A stretch of DNA of 64,000 bases from Oribacterium sp. C9 (lineage in GTDB: Bacteria > Bacillota > Clostridia > Lachnospirales > Lachnospiraceae): NCBI RefSeq assembly GCF_002007235.1, contig NZ_MUHW01000022.1:1-64000 (forward strand), written 5' to 3'. Positions 17,439-24,581 of this stretch are shown here, in pieces (position 1 is the first letter of the stretch; each line of letters begins with the position of its first letter). Both the position numbers and the translations under genes were made by a program. Under the pieces are notes generated by a model. The model searched no databases and was not told where the DNA came from. It saw nothing but the letters and a program-made list of their open reading frames with translations.

Positions 17439-18152
17439 TTATGAGGTTCCGAGATATGCAGCCTGTACCTTTGGATCATCCAATAATTCTTTTCCCGTTC
17501 CGCTGAGAGTGACCCTGCCATTCTCAAGAACATAGGCTCTGTCTGCAATGTTGAGGGCCATAGATGCATTCTGCTCTATCAGAAGAACTGTTTTTCCGCT
17601 TTCCCTTATCTTTTCAATAAGTTCAAATATTTCTTCTACTATTATCGGTGCAAGTCCCAAAGAAGGTTCATCCATCATTATTATCTGTGGATTCATCATA
17701 AGCCCGCGGGCAATGGCAAGCATCTGCTGTTCTCCTCCGGAAAGAGTTCCTCCGAGCTGATTCATCCTCTCTTTAAGCCTTGGGAACCATTCAAACATCT
17801 CTTCCAAAAGATCCTCCTTTTCACTGCCCGAAAGATTCTTATTTCCAAAAGATCCGGTCATTAGATTTTCCTTAACCGTCAGATCCGGAAATATCAGCCT
17901 CCCCTCGGGAACATGACATATTCCATGTTCAACGATTTTATGCGGAGACATATTTGTCAGATCCTCACCTTGAAACGTGATACTTCCGCTGCTCTTCTTT
18001 ATAAGATTGGATATTGCCTTCAGGGTAGTGGTCTTTCCTGCACCATTTGCCCCTATCAGGGTGATTATCTCTCCCTGATTCACCTCAAGGTCAATACCTT
18101 TTACTGCATGGACATAACCATAATCAACGACCAGATCATTTACCTTAAGCAT
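17439..18152 (-). CDS. livF: LivF-type branched-chain/polar amino-acid ABC ATPase
   Basis: A 237-residue ATP-binding subunit of a HAAT-family importer. Walker A is GANGAGKTT (about 35-43), the signature is LSGGEQQ, Walker B is IIMMDEPSLGLAP, and the switch histidine position falls in LLIEQNASMAL, the LivF-type Q variant. It pairs with the LivG-like subunit 13 bases upstream. The start at 18152 is chosen over 18197 because GGGGTGAG is close by and the longer frame would overlap livG. Confidence 0.88.
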   Translation of the reverse strand: MLKVNDLVVDYGYVHAVKGIDLEVNQGEIITLIGANGAGKTTTLKAISNLIKKSSGSITFQGEDLTNMSPHKIVEHGICHVPEGRLIFPDLTVKENLMTGSFGNKNLSGSEKEDLLEEMFEWFPRLKERMNQLGGTLSGGEQQMLAIARGLMMNPQIIMMDEPSLGLAPIIVEEIFELIEKIRESGKTVLLIEQNASMALNIADRAYVLENGRVTLSGTGKELLDDPKVQAAYLGTS

Positions 18153-18165
18153 AATCTCACCCCAT

Positions 18166-18948
18166 TCATGCGATACCTCGAGTAAGGCCCTTTCCAAAAT
18201 AAGCTTCTTTTACATTTTGATCATTCCTTACAACCTCTGCAGTTCCTTCGCATATTTTCTTTCCAAAATTTAAAACCATAATGTTGTTGCACAGATTCAT
18301 CACAAATTTCATATCATGCTCGATCAGTATGATGGTATATCCATCCTTATTAAGCAGTCTGATAAACTCCATAAGTGAATCAGTCTCCATCGGGTTCATT
18401 CCCGCCGCAGGCTCATCCAGCAGAATCAGCTTGGGGTTTACTGCCAAAGCTCTTGCTATCTCCACCTTCCTCTGAATACCATAGGGAAGCTTGCCTGCCA
18501 TCATATACGCATAGTCCTGAAGACCAAGCTTTTTCAATATTTCCATACTCTTTTGCATCACATATTCTTCATCTTTTTTATATCTTTTAGTATGGAATAC
18601 TGCATCAAATACATTTGAACATGTATTTATATGAAATCCTACTGAAATGTTTTCGAGAACATTCATATACTTAAATAGCTTTATATTCTGAAAGGTTCTG
18701 GTGATCCCAAGCTGAGCTATCCTGTCACTTGACATCTTTGTAATGTCTTTTCCTTCAAAAAAGAGCTTTCCCTTACTTGCAGTATAAAAACCTGTACACA
18801 TATTAAAAAATGTTGTTTTACCTGCACCGTTTGGACCGATTATTCCAAAAATGTCTCCTTTGAACACTTTCATGTCGACCTGATCTACAGCAGTCAGCCC
18901 GCCAAAAATCTTCGAAACTCCTTTTGATTCAAGCATCAGTTCATTCAT
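18166..18948 (-). CDS. livG: LivG-type amino-acid ABC ATPase
   Basis: A 260-residue ATP-binding subunit. Walker A is GPNGAGKTTFFN, the signature has the LivG-specific form LPYGIQRKVEIARAL, Walker B is LILLDEPAAGMNP, and the switch region reads LIEHDMKFVMNLC. GGAGGAAGG precedes the ATG. It lies between the LivM permease and LivF in the standard order. Members of this family move branched-chain or other hydrophobic or polar amino acids, amides and urea, so substrate identity must come from context. Confidence 0.88.
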   Translation of the reverse strand: MNELMLESKGVSKIFGGLTAVDQVDMKVFKGDIFGIIGPNGAGKTTFFNMCTGFYTASKGKLFFEGKDITKMSSDRIAQLGITRTFQNIKLFKYMNVLENISVGFHINTCSNVFDAVFHTKRYKKDEEYVMQKSMEILKKLGLQDYAYMMAGKLPYGIQRKVEIARALAVNPKLILLDEPAAGMNPMETDSLMEFIRLLNKDGYTIILIEHDMKFVMNLCNNIMVLNFGKKICEGTAEVVRNDQNVKEAYFGKGLTRGIA

Positions 18949-19051
18949 AGCCCTTCCTCCATGACACTATCTTCGAAAAATCAACTGCCGGTACTTTTTA
19001 TATCCGGAAGGCCTCTCAGCCATTCATACTCAAAGAAAACAGGCTTGCTCA

Positions 19052-20089
19052 TCAACCTATATTTGCTTTGCCCAGTCTTCTCGTCCCGAAGGTCCTGTCC
19101 AAACTGAAAACCTCCGGCAATTTTATAATCGACCTGCTTCTGTTCTTCTTTCCGGCAAGAACGCTTTCAGAATTACCCGCAAGTCCCTGCGGTCGCAACC
19201 ACATCATCGCTATAATAAGAACGGCACATGCTATGTATCTCCAGACTCCTGCGAATCTGAGGCCTTCCACCAGGAACTGATATACCGTAACTCCTATGAA
19301 AGGACCTGCAAGTGTTCCTTGTCCGCCTATTATGACCATTGATAAAATATTGAACCCTTCATCAAGGGTGAAATATGCCGAATCAATATAAGTTTTATAC
19401 GGAGCAAGAAGAGCTCCTGCTATCCCTGCCCAAAAAGCCCCATACATAAAGTTGATTATCTTATACAGATTAAGTGAAATACCCAGAGACTTTGCAGCCA
19501 TATCGTCTTCCCTTATGGCCATCCATGCCCGTCCTATCCTTGAATGTATGACACGGTCAGTCGACAAAAGGAAAAGCATTACTGCTGCAAGATAGATGTA
19601 ATAATATCTTGACGCACCGCTTGTTTTTAAGCCGAAGAACATCGGCGCCTTCAGACCCTTGATTCCCATGGTTCCGCCGGTTACAGATGTCCAGTTAAGC
19701 GCGATCAGCCTCATCACTTCCGAGAATCCTATAGTGATCATCGCCATAAACATTCCTTTCATCTTAAGGGTAGGGATCGCTATCAATGCACCAATGATGG
19801 CTGTAAACAAACCTGATGGAATGATTCCGATCCAAAAGCTTACATGAAATGTGTTCATCAGAATCGCCATAGTATAGGCACCAACGCAATAAAAGCCGGC
19901 GATTCCAAAACACATCTGACCACTATATCCGTTTATCACGTTAAGAGCTCCTGCTATGATCAGATATCCCATGATGCTGCACACGATAGTCATAATTGAT
20001 TTTGACAATATGTGAGGCAGCATACACACTATGATGACTGCCACTAACATAATCGCTTTTTTAACATTAGCATCCATTTTATCCATCAT
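19052..20089 (-). CDS. livM: LivM-type amino-acid ABC permease
   Basis: A 345-residue integral membrane protein with eight to nine hydrophobic helices and the conserved LivM segments GYSGQMCFGIAGFYCVGAY, the EAA-like loop GRAWMAIREDDMAAKSLGI, and YFTLDEGFNILSMVIIGGQGTLAGPFIG. It overlaps the stop of livH by four bases (ATGA), a sign of translational coupling. The C-terminal 40 residues after AGKKNRSRS are a basic cytoplasmic tail. Confidence 0.88.
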   Translation of the reverse strand: MMDKMDANVKKAIMLVAVIIVCMLPHILSKSIMTIVCSIMGYLIIAGALNVINGYSGQMCFGIAGFYCVGAYTMAILMNTFHVSFWIGIIPSGLFTAIIGALIAIPTLKMKGMFMAMITIGFSEVMRLIALNWTSVTGGTMGIKGLKAPMFFGLKTSGASRYYYIYLAAVMLFLLSTDRVIHSRIGRAWMAIREDDMAAKSLGISLNLYKIINFMYGAFWAGIAGALLAPYKTYIDSAYFTLDEGFNILSMVIIGGQGTLAGPFIGVTVYQFLVEGLRFAGVWRYIACAVLIIAMMWLRPQGLAGNSESVLAGKKNRSRSIIKLPEVFSLDRTFGTRRLGKANIG

Positions 20090-20970
20090 GCTCTTGCACC
20101 TCTCTTCCTTCTAAAACCGGTAGGCTTAAAGATCAGCATAATAATCAGGAAACCAAAAGAAAAAATATCTCTGAAGCTTGCCGATGAAAATGCTATTCCG
20201 ATATTTTCTGTCACTCCGATAAGGATTCCTCCCAACGCTGCCAATGGAACACTTGTCAGTCCTCCTAATGTCGCAGAAGTGAAGGCTTTCATGCTAAGAG
20301 TCGCTCCCATGGTGGCATATGCGCTCTGATAATAGATTCCTATCAAAGTTCCGGCTACTCCGGCAATGGCACATCCAATGCAGTTTCCGATCATAGCTGT
20401 TTTATCAACATTGATTCCTACCAGTGCGGCTGCTTCTCTATTCTGGCTTACAGCTTTTAGTTTTAATCCCCATGATGTTCCGGTAAAAAGAATTGATAAA
20501 ATAGTCACCATGATCAGAACTGTAACAAGCACCATAATCTGAACACGGGACACTTCAATGATTCCCAGGTGATAGATTCTGTTCTCAATTATGTTCAACA
20601 TAGGTTTTTTCTCCGCTCCGAAAAAAATCTGTGCCAGATTCTTTAAAAGCATGGAAAATCCAATAGTACAGATCAGTGAAATATACTCAGGAGAATCAAA
20701 AAACTTTGCATAACAGACTTTATAAAGGATCATTCCTATAATCCAGGTAATCATAAAGCTTGCGATCATACCATAGATAAGATTATTTCCGCTCCAGAGA
20801 AACACATAATATGATGAATATGCTCCGATCATTACTATTTCACCCTGAGTGAAAGTCGCAAATCCAACTATTCCTATGATGACTGCAACTCCCAATGCAA
20901 TTAGTGCATATATAAGCCCAAGACACAGTCCGTTTACGATTTGACTTATCAGATATCCGTCCATAGTCAT
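20086..20970 (-). CDS. livH: LivH-type amino-acid ABC permease
   Basis: A 294-residue membrane permease with the hallmark N-terminus (IVNGLCLGLIYALIALGVAVIIGIVGFATFTQGEIVMIGAY) and the loop LKAVSQNREAAALVGINVDKT before MKAFTSATLGGLTSVPLAALGG. It forms the translocation pore with LivM. An intrinsic terminator stands between this gene and the upstream binding-protein gene, which would give the binding protein a higher transcript level than the membrane parts. Confidence 0.9.
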   Translation of the reverse strand: MTMDGYLISQIVNGLCLGLIYALIALGVAVIIGIVGFATFTQGEIVMIGAYSSYYVFLWSGNNLIYGMIASFMITWIIGMILYKVCYAKFFDSPEYISLICTIGFSMLLKNLAQIFFGAEKKPMLNIIENRIYHLGIIEVSRVQIMVLVTVLIMVTILSILFTGTSWGLKLKAVSQNREAAALVGINVDKTAMIGNCIGCAIAGVAGTLIGIYYQSAYATMGATLSMKAFTSATLGGLTSVPLAALGGILIGVTENIGIAFSSASFRDIFSFGFLIIMLIFKPTGFRRKRGARA

Positions 20971-21050
20971 TATCCTTTCCGGGAAAACCGCCCTCTTTTT
21001 TCTTCATATATAAACTGATGCAGTTTTTTCAGGCTGCTCATCTGTTTATA

Positions 21051-21102
21051 TAAAAATAGGGCTACGCAAAGATGATGTATATCATCTAAAGCGATAGCCC
21101 CT
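21051..21102 (-). terminator. Intercistronic terminator between binding protein and livH
   Basis: The minus strand has a GGGCTATCGC/GCGTAGCCC stem (21059-21067 with 21091-21100), extended by an inner GATGAT/ATCATC hairpin, and then TATTTTTATA. It lies 10 bases after the binding-protein stop. Partial read-through would set unequal expression within the operon. Confidence 0.8.
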
Positions 21103-21109
21103 TTACTAT

Positions 21110-22306
21110 TTACCTGTATCCATATTTTTCTTTGACTACGTAACCACCGTTTTCTACCTGAATGATCAGGAGATCTCTGCTTACACCACCATCATCATTG
21201 AACTGTGTATGACCGGCAAGTCCATCGTAAGAAACATCTTTTAATGCATCCTTTATGGATTCTCTTGTGACCTCTCCATCAATAGACTTTATAGCTTCTG
21301 TAAGAGCCTGGACAGCATTGTAAGCGCATAATGAATGGTCTGTAGGTGCACACTGATTCTTGTCATAGAACTTCTTATAAAAATCCGAGGTATCAGGATT
21401 GTCAGCAGTTATATAAGACGGACATGGAATTACGAGTCCTTCTGCATTATCCCCACACAGATCCAGAATCTGATCTGATGCTCCGGGACCAAGTGACACG
21501 ATCTGACAATCCCATCCGCTTCCTTTGACCTGATTAATTATGGTTGGAACATTACCCTGATCAAGAATTACCAGAGTATCAGCTCCTGTTGCTTTTAACT
21601 TGGAGATAACCGAACTGAAATCCGTTTCATTCTCCGTATAGGACTCATCTCCCAAAAGCTTTATTCCTGCTGAATCAAGTCCCGAAAGGAAATAATCATT
21701 TGTTGTAATACCCCAGTCAGTATTAAGATACATAACTGCACATTCCGATTTACCCAGGAAATGTCCAACTACAGATTCTGCTGTCCATGGCGCTGCCGTC
21801 GACTGGTTGTACATCACAGAAAAACAATACTCACTCATGGATGCATACGATGGATCCGATGCAGTAGGAGAAATCTGTACAAGTCCGTACTCTTCAGTAA
21901 GAGGTGCATTAGCTTTACAGCAACTGCTTGTGAAATCACCTATAACTGCCATGATCTCATCATCCTCGGCATATCTTGTAAATATATCGGAAGAGGTTTT
22001 CGCATCTGCTGCCGAGTCCTGACATTCCAGCTCCAGTTTATATCCGTTCACTCCACCTGCCGCATTAATGTCTTCCACTGCAATTTGAGTCGCCGCGTCA
22101 AAGCCCTGTCCATACTCTGCATGTGTACCTGTGAGCGGTGCAATCACTCCAAATTTTATGGTTTTCTCAGCATTATCCGATCCATCAGCTGCTTTCGTCT
22201 GAGCAGTGGATTCCGGCTCGGGTACTGCACTATCTTCTGCACCGCAACCCGCAAGACTCATCAACGATAAAGACATGATTAACAAAGCTGCAATTTTCTT
22301 TCTCAT
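21110..22306 (-). CDS. Amino-acid ABC transporter substrate-binding lipoprotein (LivJ/LivK family)
   Basis: A 398-residue type I periplasmic-binding protein (Peripla_BP_6). A signal peptide with lipobox LMSLAGC is followed by an acidic linker and the fold start IKFGVIAPLTGTHAEYGQG. Later segments include VIGDFTSSCCKANAPLTEEYGLVQISPTASDP and DTLVILDQGN. The pocket residues cannot be read well enough to name a ligand. It sits between an ATC-hydrolase-family gene and the rest of the transporter genes, which suggests a sulfur-containing or related amino-acid ligand; that is inference. Confidence 0.88.
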   Translation of the reverse strand: MRKKIAALLIMSLSLMSLAGCGAEDSAVPEPESTAQTKAADGSDNAEKTIKFGVIAPLTGTHAEYGQGFDAATQIAVEDINAAGGVNGYKLELECQDSAADAKTSSDIFTRYAEDDEIMAVIGDFTSSCCKANAPLTEEYGLVQISPTASDPSYASMSEYCFSVMYNQSTAAPWTAESVVGHFLGKSECAVMYLNTDWGITTNDYFLSGLDSAGIKLLGDESYTENETDFSSVISKLKATGADTLVILDQGNVPTIINQVKGSGWDCQIVSLGPGASDQILDLCGDNAEGLVIPCPSYITADNPDTSDFYKKFYDKNQCAPTDHSLCAYNAVQALTEAIKSIDGEVTRESIKDALKDVSYDGLAGHTQFNDDGGVSRDLLIIQVENGGYVVKEKYGYR

Positions 22307-22336
22307 AATTATCCCCTCTCCAACTGATCCTCACAG

Positions 22337-22825
22337 TTATTTATGAAAATGTAACTTACATACATCGCACCCTTTTGCTATGGTATCTGTCAGCGATAGT
22401 TCCAGTCCATTTGCCTTGGCTATGGCTCTGTCACCATCCATTGCTATATCGCAAAGCTTCATGCATTTCTCATCATCGAAACCAAGCTTTTGCCATGCTG
22501 CAACTAATGGGCAATAATGAAATTCGATTTTAAAGTCATCCTTTGTCACTTCCGTGAAATCCATCTGGAATGTAGATTTAACAACATCACTCACAAATGC
22601 ATCAGCAAACTGTGTCAAATCCTTTGAATCACTGCAGCTTTCTTTTAATGCCTGTCCGGAACCTTCACCGGTTCTGGTGATCGCACGTCTTAAGATAGAT
22701 TCGGCATCAGCACCTTCTTTGAGTGCCTCTTCATACATTAAGCCCATCCATGTAGCACGATGTCCTATAGCAGCTCTGTTTATATCAACTTTTTCATCAT
22801 ACACTGTTGTTCTGTTTTTAATCAT
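22337..22825 (-). CDS. L-2-amino-thiazoline-4-carboxylic acid hydrolase family protein
   Basis: A 162-residue protein of the ATC-hydrolase family (PF14196). I recognise HRATWMGLMYEEALKEG, FHYCPLVAAWQKLGFDDEKC, CDIAMDGDRAIA and the terminal GCDVCKLHF, with conserved Cys and His residues. The named member opens the thiazoline ring of ATC on the route to L-cysteine, but most family members are untested. The ATG at 22825 is preferred over the GTG at 22834 because AGGAG then has proper spacing. It is the first gene of a nine-gene operon ending in a cysteine-desulfidase-family enzyme. Confidence 0.8.
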   Translation of the reverse strand: MIKNRTTVYDEKVDINRAAIGHRATWMGLMYEEALKEGADAESILRRAITRTGEGSGQALKESCSDSKDLTQFADAFVSDVVKSTFQMDFTEVTKDDFKIEFHYCPLVAAWQKLGFDDEKCMKLCDIAMDGDRAIAKANGLELSLTDTIAKGCDVCKLHFHK

Positions 22826-22850
22826 TTCTGACACTCCTCTCTTTTTTTAT

Positions 22851-22888
22851 AAAAAAACGGACCGATACATCCTGGAATGTATCGGCCC
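22851..22888 (-). terminator. Leader terminator (attenuator) upstream of the ATC-hydrolase operon
   Basis: A perfect 9-bp stem (CCGATACAT 22862-22870, ATGTATCGG 22877-22885) has extra flanking pairs and is followed on the minus strand by seven T residues (22851-22857). It lies about 35 bases downstream of a strong promoter and about 25 bases before the first gene, so it terminates the operon's own leader unless bypassed. It could also serve the gene ending at 23037, but that stop is 150 bases away on the far side of the promoter. Confidence 0.75.
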
Positions 22889-22916
22889 CTTCGCTAGCGG
22901 TTTTTTTATTGGGATG

Positions 22917-22945
22917 ATATTAACACCCGCTATTTTTGACGTCAA
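22917..22945 (-). promoter_or_regulatory. Sigma-A type promoter of the ATC-hydrolase/liv operon
   Basis: The minus strand has TTGACG (22940-22945), a 17-base spacer and TAATAT (22917-22922). Both hexamers match the consensus at five of six positions with ideal spacing. Confidence 0.75.
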
Positions 22946-23036
22946 TGATTATTTTACAAAAACTAACAATATTAAATATAATGAAAAAATGATTCTGAAA
23001 CAGAAATTTAATTTAACAGAAACCCGAATTATATCT

Positions 23037-23426
23037 TCATTTCTCAAAAGCCCTTCCGCATTTCGGACAGAACTCGAAATCCTCAGTCGTTTCGTATCCG
23101 CAGTTATAGCAGATCTTTGATATCTTACGTTCTCTTACATTGCTGCCCTTCTGTCTAAGATAAAGATCCTCCTGATGTATGGTGACATTTTCTCCATACT
23201 CTATGGCTCTTCCCGTCTCCGGTCTCAATTCATATACGGATCCGCAGCATGAGGTCTCCACATAGTAGGTCCTTCCCCATTTAAATACCGGGATAAAAAA
23301 TACGGAAAGTACCATATAGGTCATGAAAACTCTGTACTGTCCCATCCTTCCGCAGAGATCACAGGTCATCTGCTGATGAAAACTAAGATCCTTTTGTCCA
23401 TTAGTTATACCAAAAAAGAAAATCAT
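23037..23426 (-). CDS. Small zinc-ribbon protein
   Basis: A 129-residue protein. It has an N-terminal Cys pair (CDLCGRMG), a hydrophobic stretch (FMTYMVLSVFFIPVF), a central CCG and a C-terminal zinc ribbon (ICYNCGYETTEDFEFCPKCGRAF). This layout is common in uncharacterised clostridial proteins (zinc-ribbon domain, PF13240-like). The ribosome-binding site is weak. It begins eight bases after the NlpC/P60 gene stop and may be translated from the same message. Function is unknown. Confidence 0.6.
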   Translation of the reverse strand: MIFFFGITNGQKDLSFHQQMTCDLCGRMGQYRVFMTYMVLSVFFIPVFKWGRTYYVETSCCGSVYELRPETGRAIEYGENVTIHQEDLYLRQKGSNVRERKISKICYNCGYETTEDFEFCPKCGRAFEK

Positions 23427-23433
23427 ATAAACA

Positions 23434-24189
23434 TTACCAGAACCTTCCGATTGCTACGATATGATCATAATGTATCGCGCTGCTTCCACGATCCTCAAAT
23501 ACCGAGTTTCGTCTTGCGTTAGTTGCATGAACTATGGAATTATCTCCGGTATAGATAGCCACGTGAGAGACGGAGCCAATGCTTCCACCGTAGAAAATCA
23601 GATCACCCGGAAGCATCTCCGCTTCGCTCACATATCTGGGAGCGCTCGCCGCCTGCTGTCTGGAAGTCCTCGGAAGTGAGAAACCGAACTCTCTGAATAC
23701 AGCCTGTACAAAGCCCGAGCAGTCGACCCTTCCGTTAAGTGTATTACCCGCTCCATAAGGAAGAACTCCTATGTACTGTCTTGCAAAATTAACGATATCC
23801 GGACGGCCTGTAGCCGCCATGGCATAAGCATAGGCATCCGCAGCGGAATATATACCGCCGCTGGACGAATCGTATGAAGCTGCATCTGTTGCGTCAGCCT
23901 CCGATGAAAATGTTCCGACCTCAGTATTTAACTGAACCACTGCAATGGTCTTTCCGTCACACTGTACTGTACCGTCAGCCTGAAGAGTCACTGCGCTGAA
24001 ACCATCAGCTCCCTCCTGAACCGGCGCCATGGAACCGTCTTCGTTGTACTGATAAGCCTCCTGAACACCATCGCCGTTCAGATCCATCCACTCCCAGTTC
24101 TTGTTTTCATCTGCCAATGCCGCAAAGGAACCTGCCACCGCCAGTGTAGCAGTCATCATTCCCACTAACAATCTATAATTAAATTTCAT
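23434..24189 (-). CDS. Secreted NlpC/P60 cell-wall hydrolase
   Basis: A 251-residue exported peptidase. After a signal peptide (LLVGMMTATLAVAGSFAALA) comes a short repeat like those of cell-wall-binding modules (WEWMDLNGDGVQEAYQY), then an NlpC/P60 domain (about residues 130-251). The catalytic Cys is in GRVDCSGFVQAVF and the His in GSVSHVAIYTG, with a supporting HATN. These enzymes cut the gamma-D-Glu-diaminopimelate bond in peptidoglycan. TTAGGAGCG precedes the ATG at 24189; the frame upstream of it would spoil the signal peptide. Confidence 0.88.
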   Translation of the reverse strand: MKFNYRLLVGMMTATLAVAGSFAALADENKNWEWMDLNGDGVQEAYQYNEDGSMAPVQEGADGFSAVTLQADGTVQCDGKTIAVVQLNTEVGTFSSEADATDAASYDSSSGGIYSAADAYAYAMAATGRPDIVNFARQYIGVLPYGAGNTLNGRVDCSGFVQAVFREFGFSLPRTSRQQAASAPRYVSEAEMLPGDLIFYGGSIGSVSHVAIYTGDNSIVHATNARRNSVFEDRGSSAIHYDHIVAIGRFW

Positions 24190-24302
24190 ATCGCTCCTAA
24201 AAGTTTTAATGTTTTTTTCAAGCACCTTTTTCTATTTTACCTTCTAACAGCATTTCAGTGCAAGTAAAAAAGCTTACTCCGAAACCGGCCTAGCCACCTG
24301 GG

Positions 24303-24334
24303 TGCATCCACATTTCTAAAGAAATGTGGATGCA
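24303..24334. repeat. 14-bp perfect inverted repeat downstream of tRNA-Thr
   Basis: TGCATCCACATTTC (24303-24316) and its exact complement (24321-24334) are separated by TAAA. No T tract follows in either direction, so it does not look like a terminator. It directly follows the tRNA terminator and lies in the upstream region of the NlpC/P60 gene. Confidence 0.6.
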
Positions 24335-24335
24335 T

Positions 24336-24373
24336 AAAAAAAGTCCTGATTCCTCGCATCCGGAACCAAGACC
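24336..24373 (-). terminator. Terminator of the tRNA-Thr gene
   Basis: The minus-strand RNA folds AGGTCTTGGTTCC against GGAATCAGGACTT with three G-U pairs, followed by seven U residues. It lies 50 bases past the tRNA 3' end. Confidence 0.7.
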
Positions 24374-24422
24374 TGTTATCGATTATTCTGCATAAAGGGC
24401 ATACGCCATATAAGAGAATATC

Positions 24423-24495
24423 AGCTACTGACCGGACTTGAACCGGTGACCTTCTGATTACGAATCAGATGCACTACCGACTGTGCTACAGTAGC
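24423..24495 (-). tRNA. tRNA-Thr (anticodon CGT)
   Basis: A complete 73-nt cloverleaf. The acceptor stem is GCTACTG/CAGTAGC with U73, the anticodon stem TCTGA/TCAGA encloses loop TTCGTAA with anticodon CGT (reads ACG), and the T-arm is ACCGGTTCAAGTCCGGT. CCA is not encoded. Confidence 0.93.
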
Positions 24496-24581
24496 ATATA
24501 TGTAAACTTATGTCGTATGGAAAAGGCAAAACCCCTTTCGATACGACCATTAGTTTACAGATTTTAAAAGTGCTTGTCAAC

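Noticed and set aside
22851-22888. T-box or amino-acid riboswitch in the sulfur-operon leader
   Set aside because: The leader between the promoter and the terminator stem is about 35 bases, too short for a T-box or the known cysteine- or SAM-related riboswitches.
24303-24334. 14-bp hairpin considered as the tRNA terminator
   Set aside because: No T tract follows on either strand; the wobble-containing stem at 24336-24373 with T7 is the better terminator.
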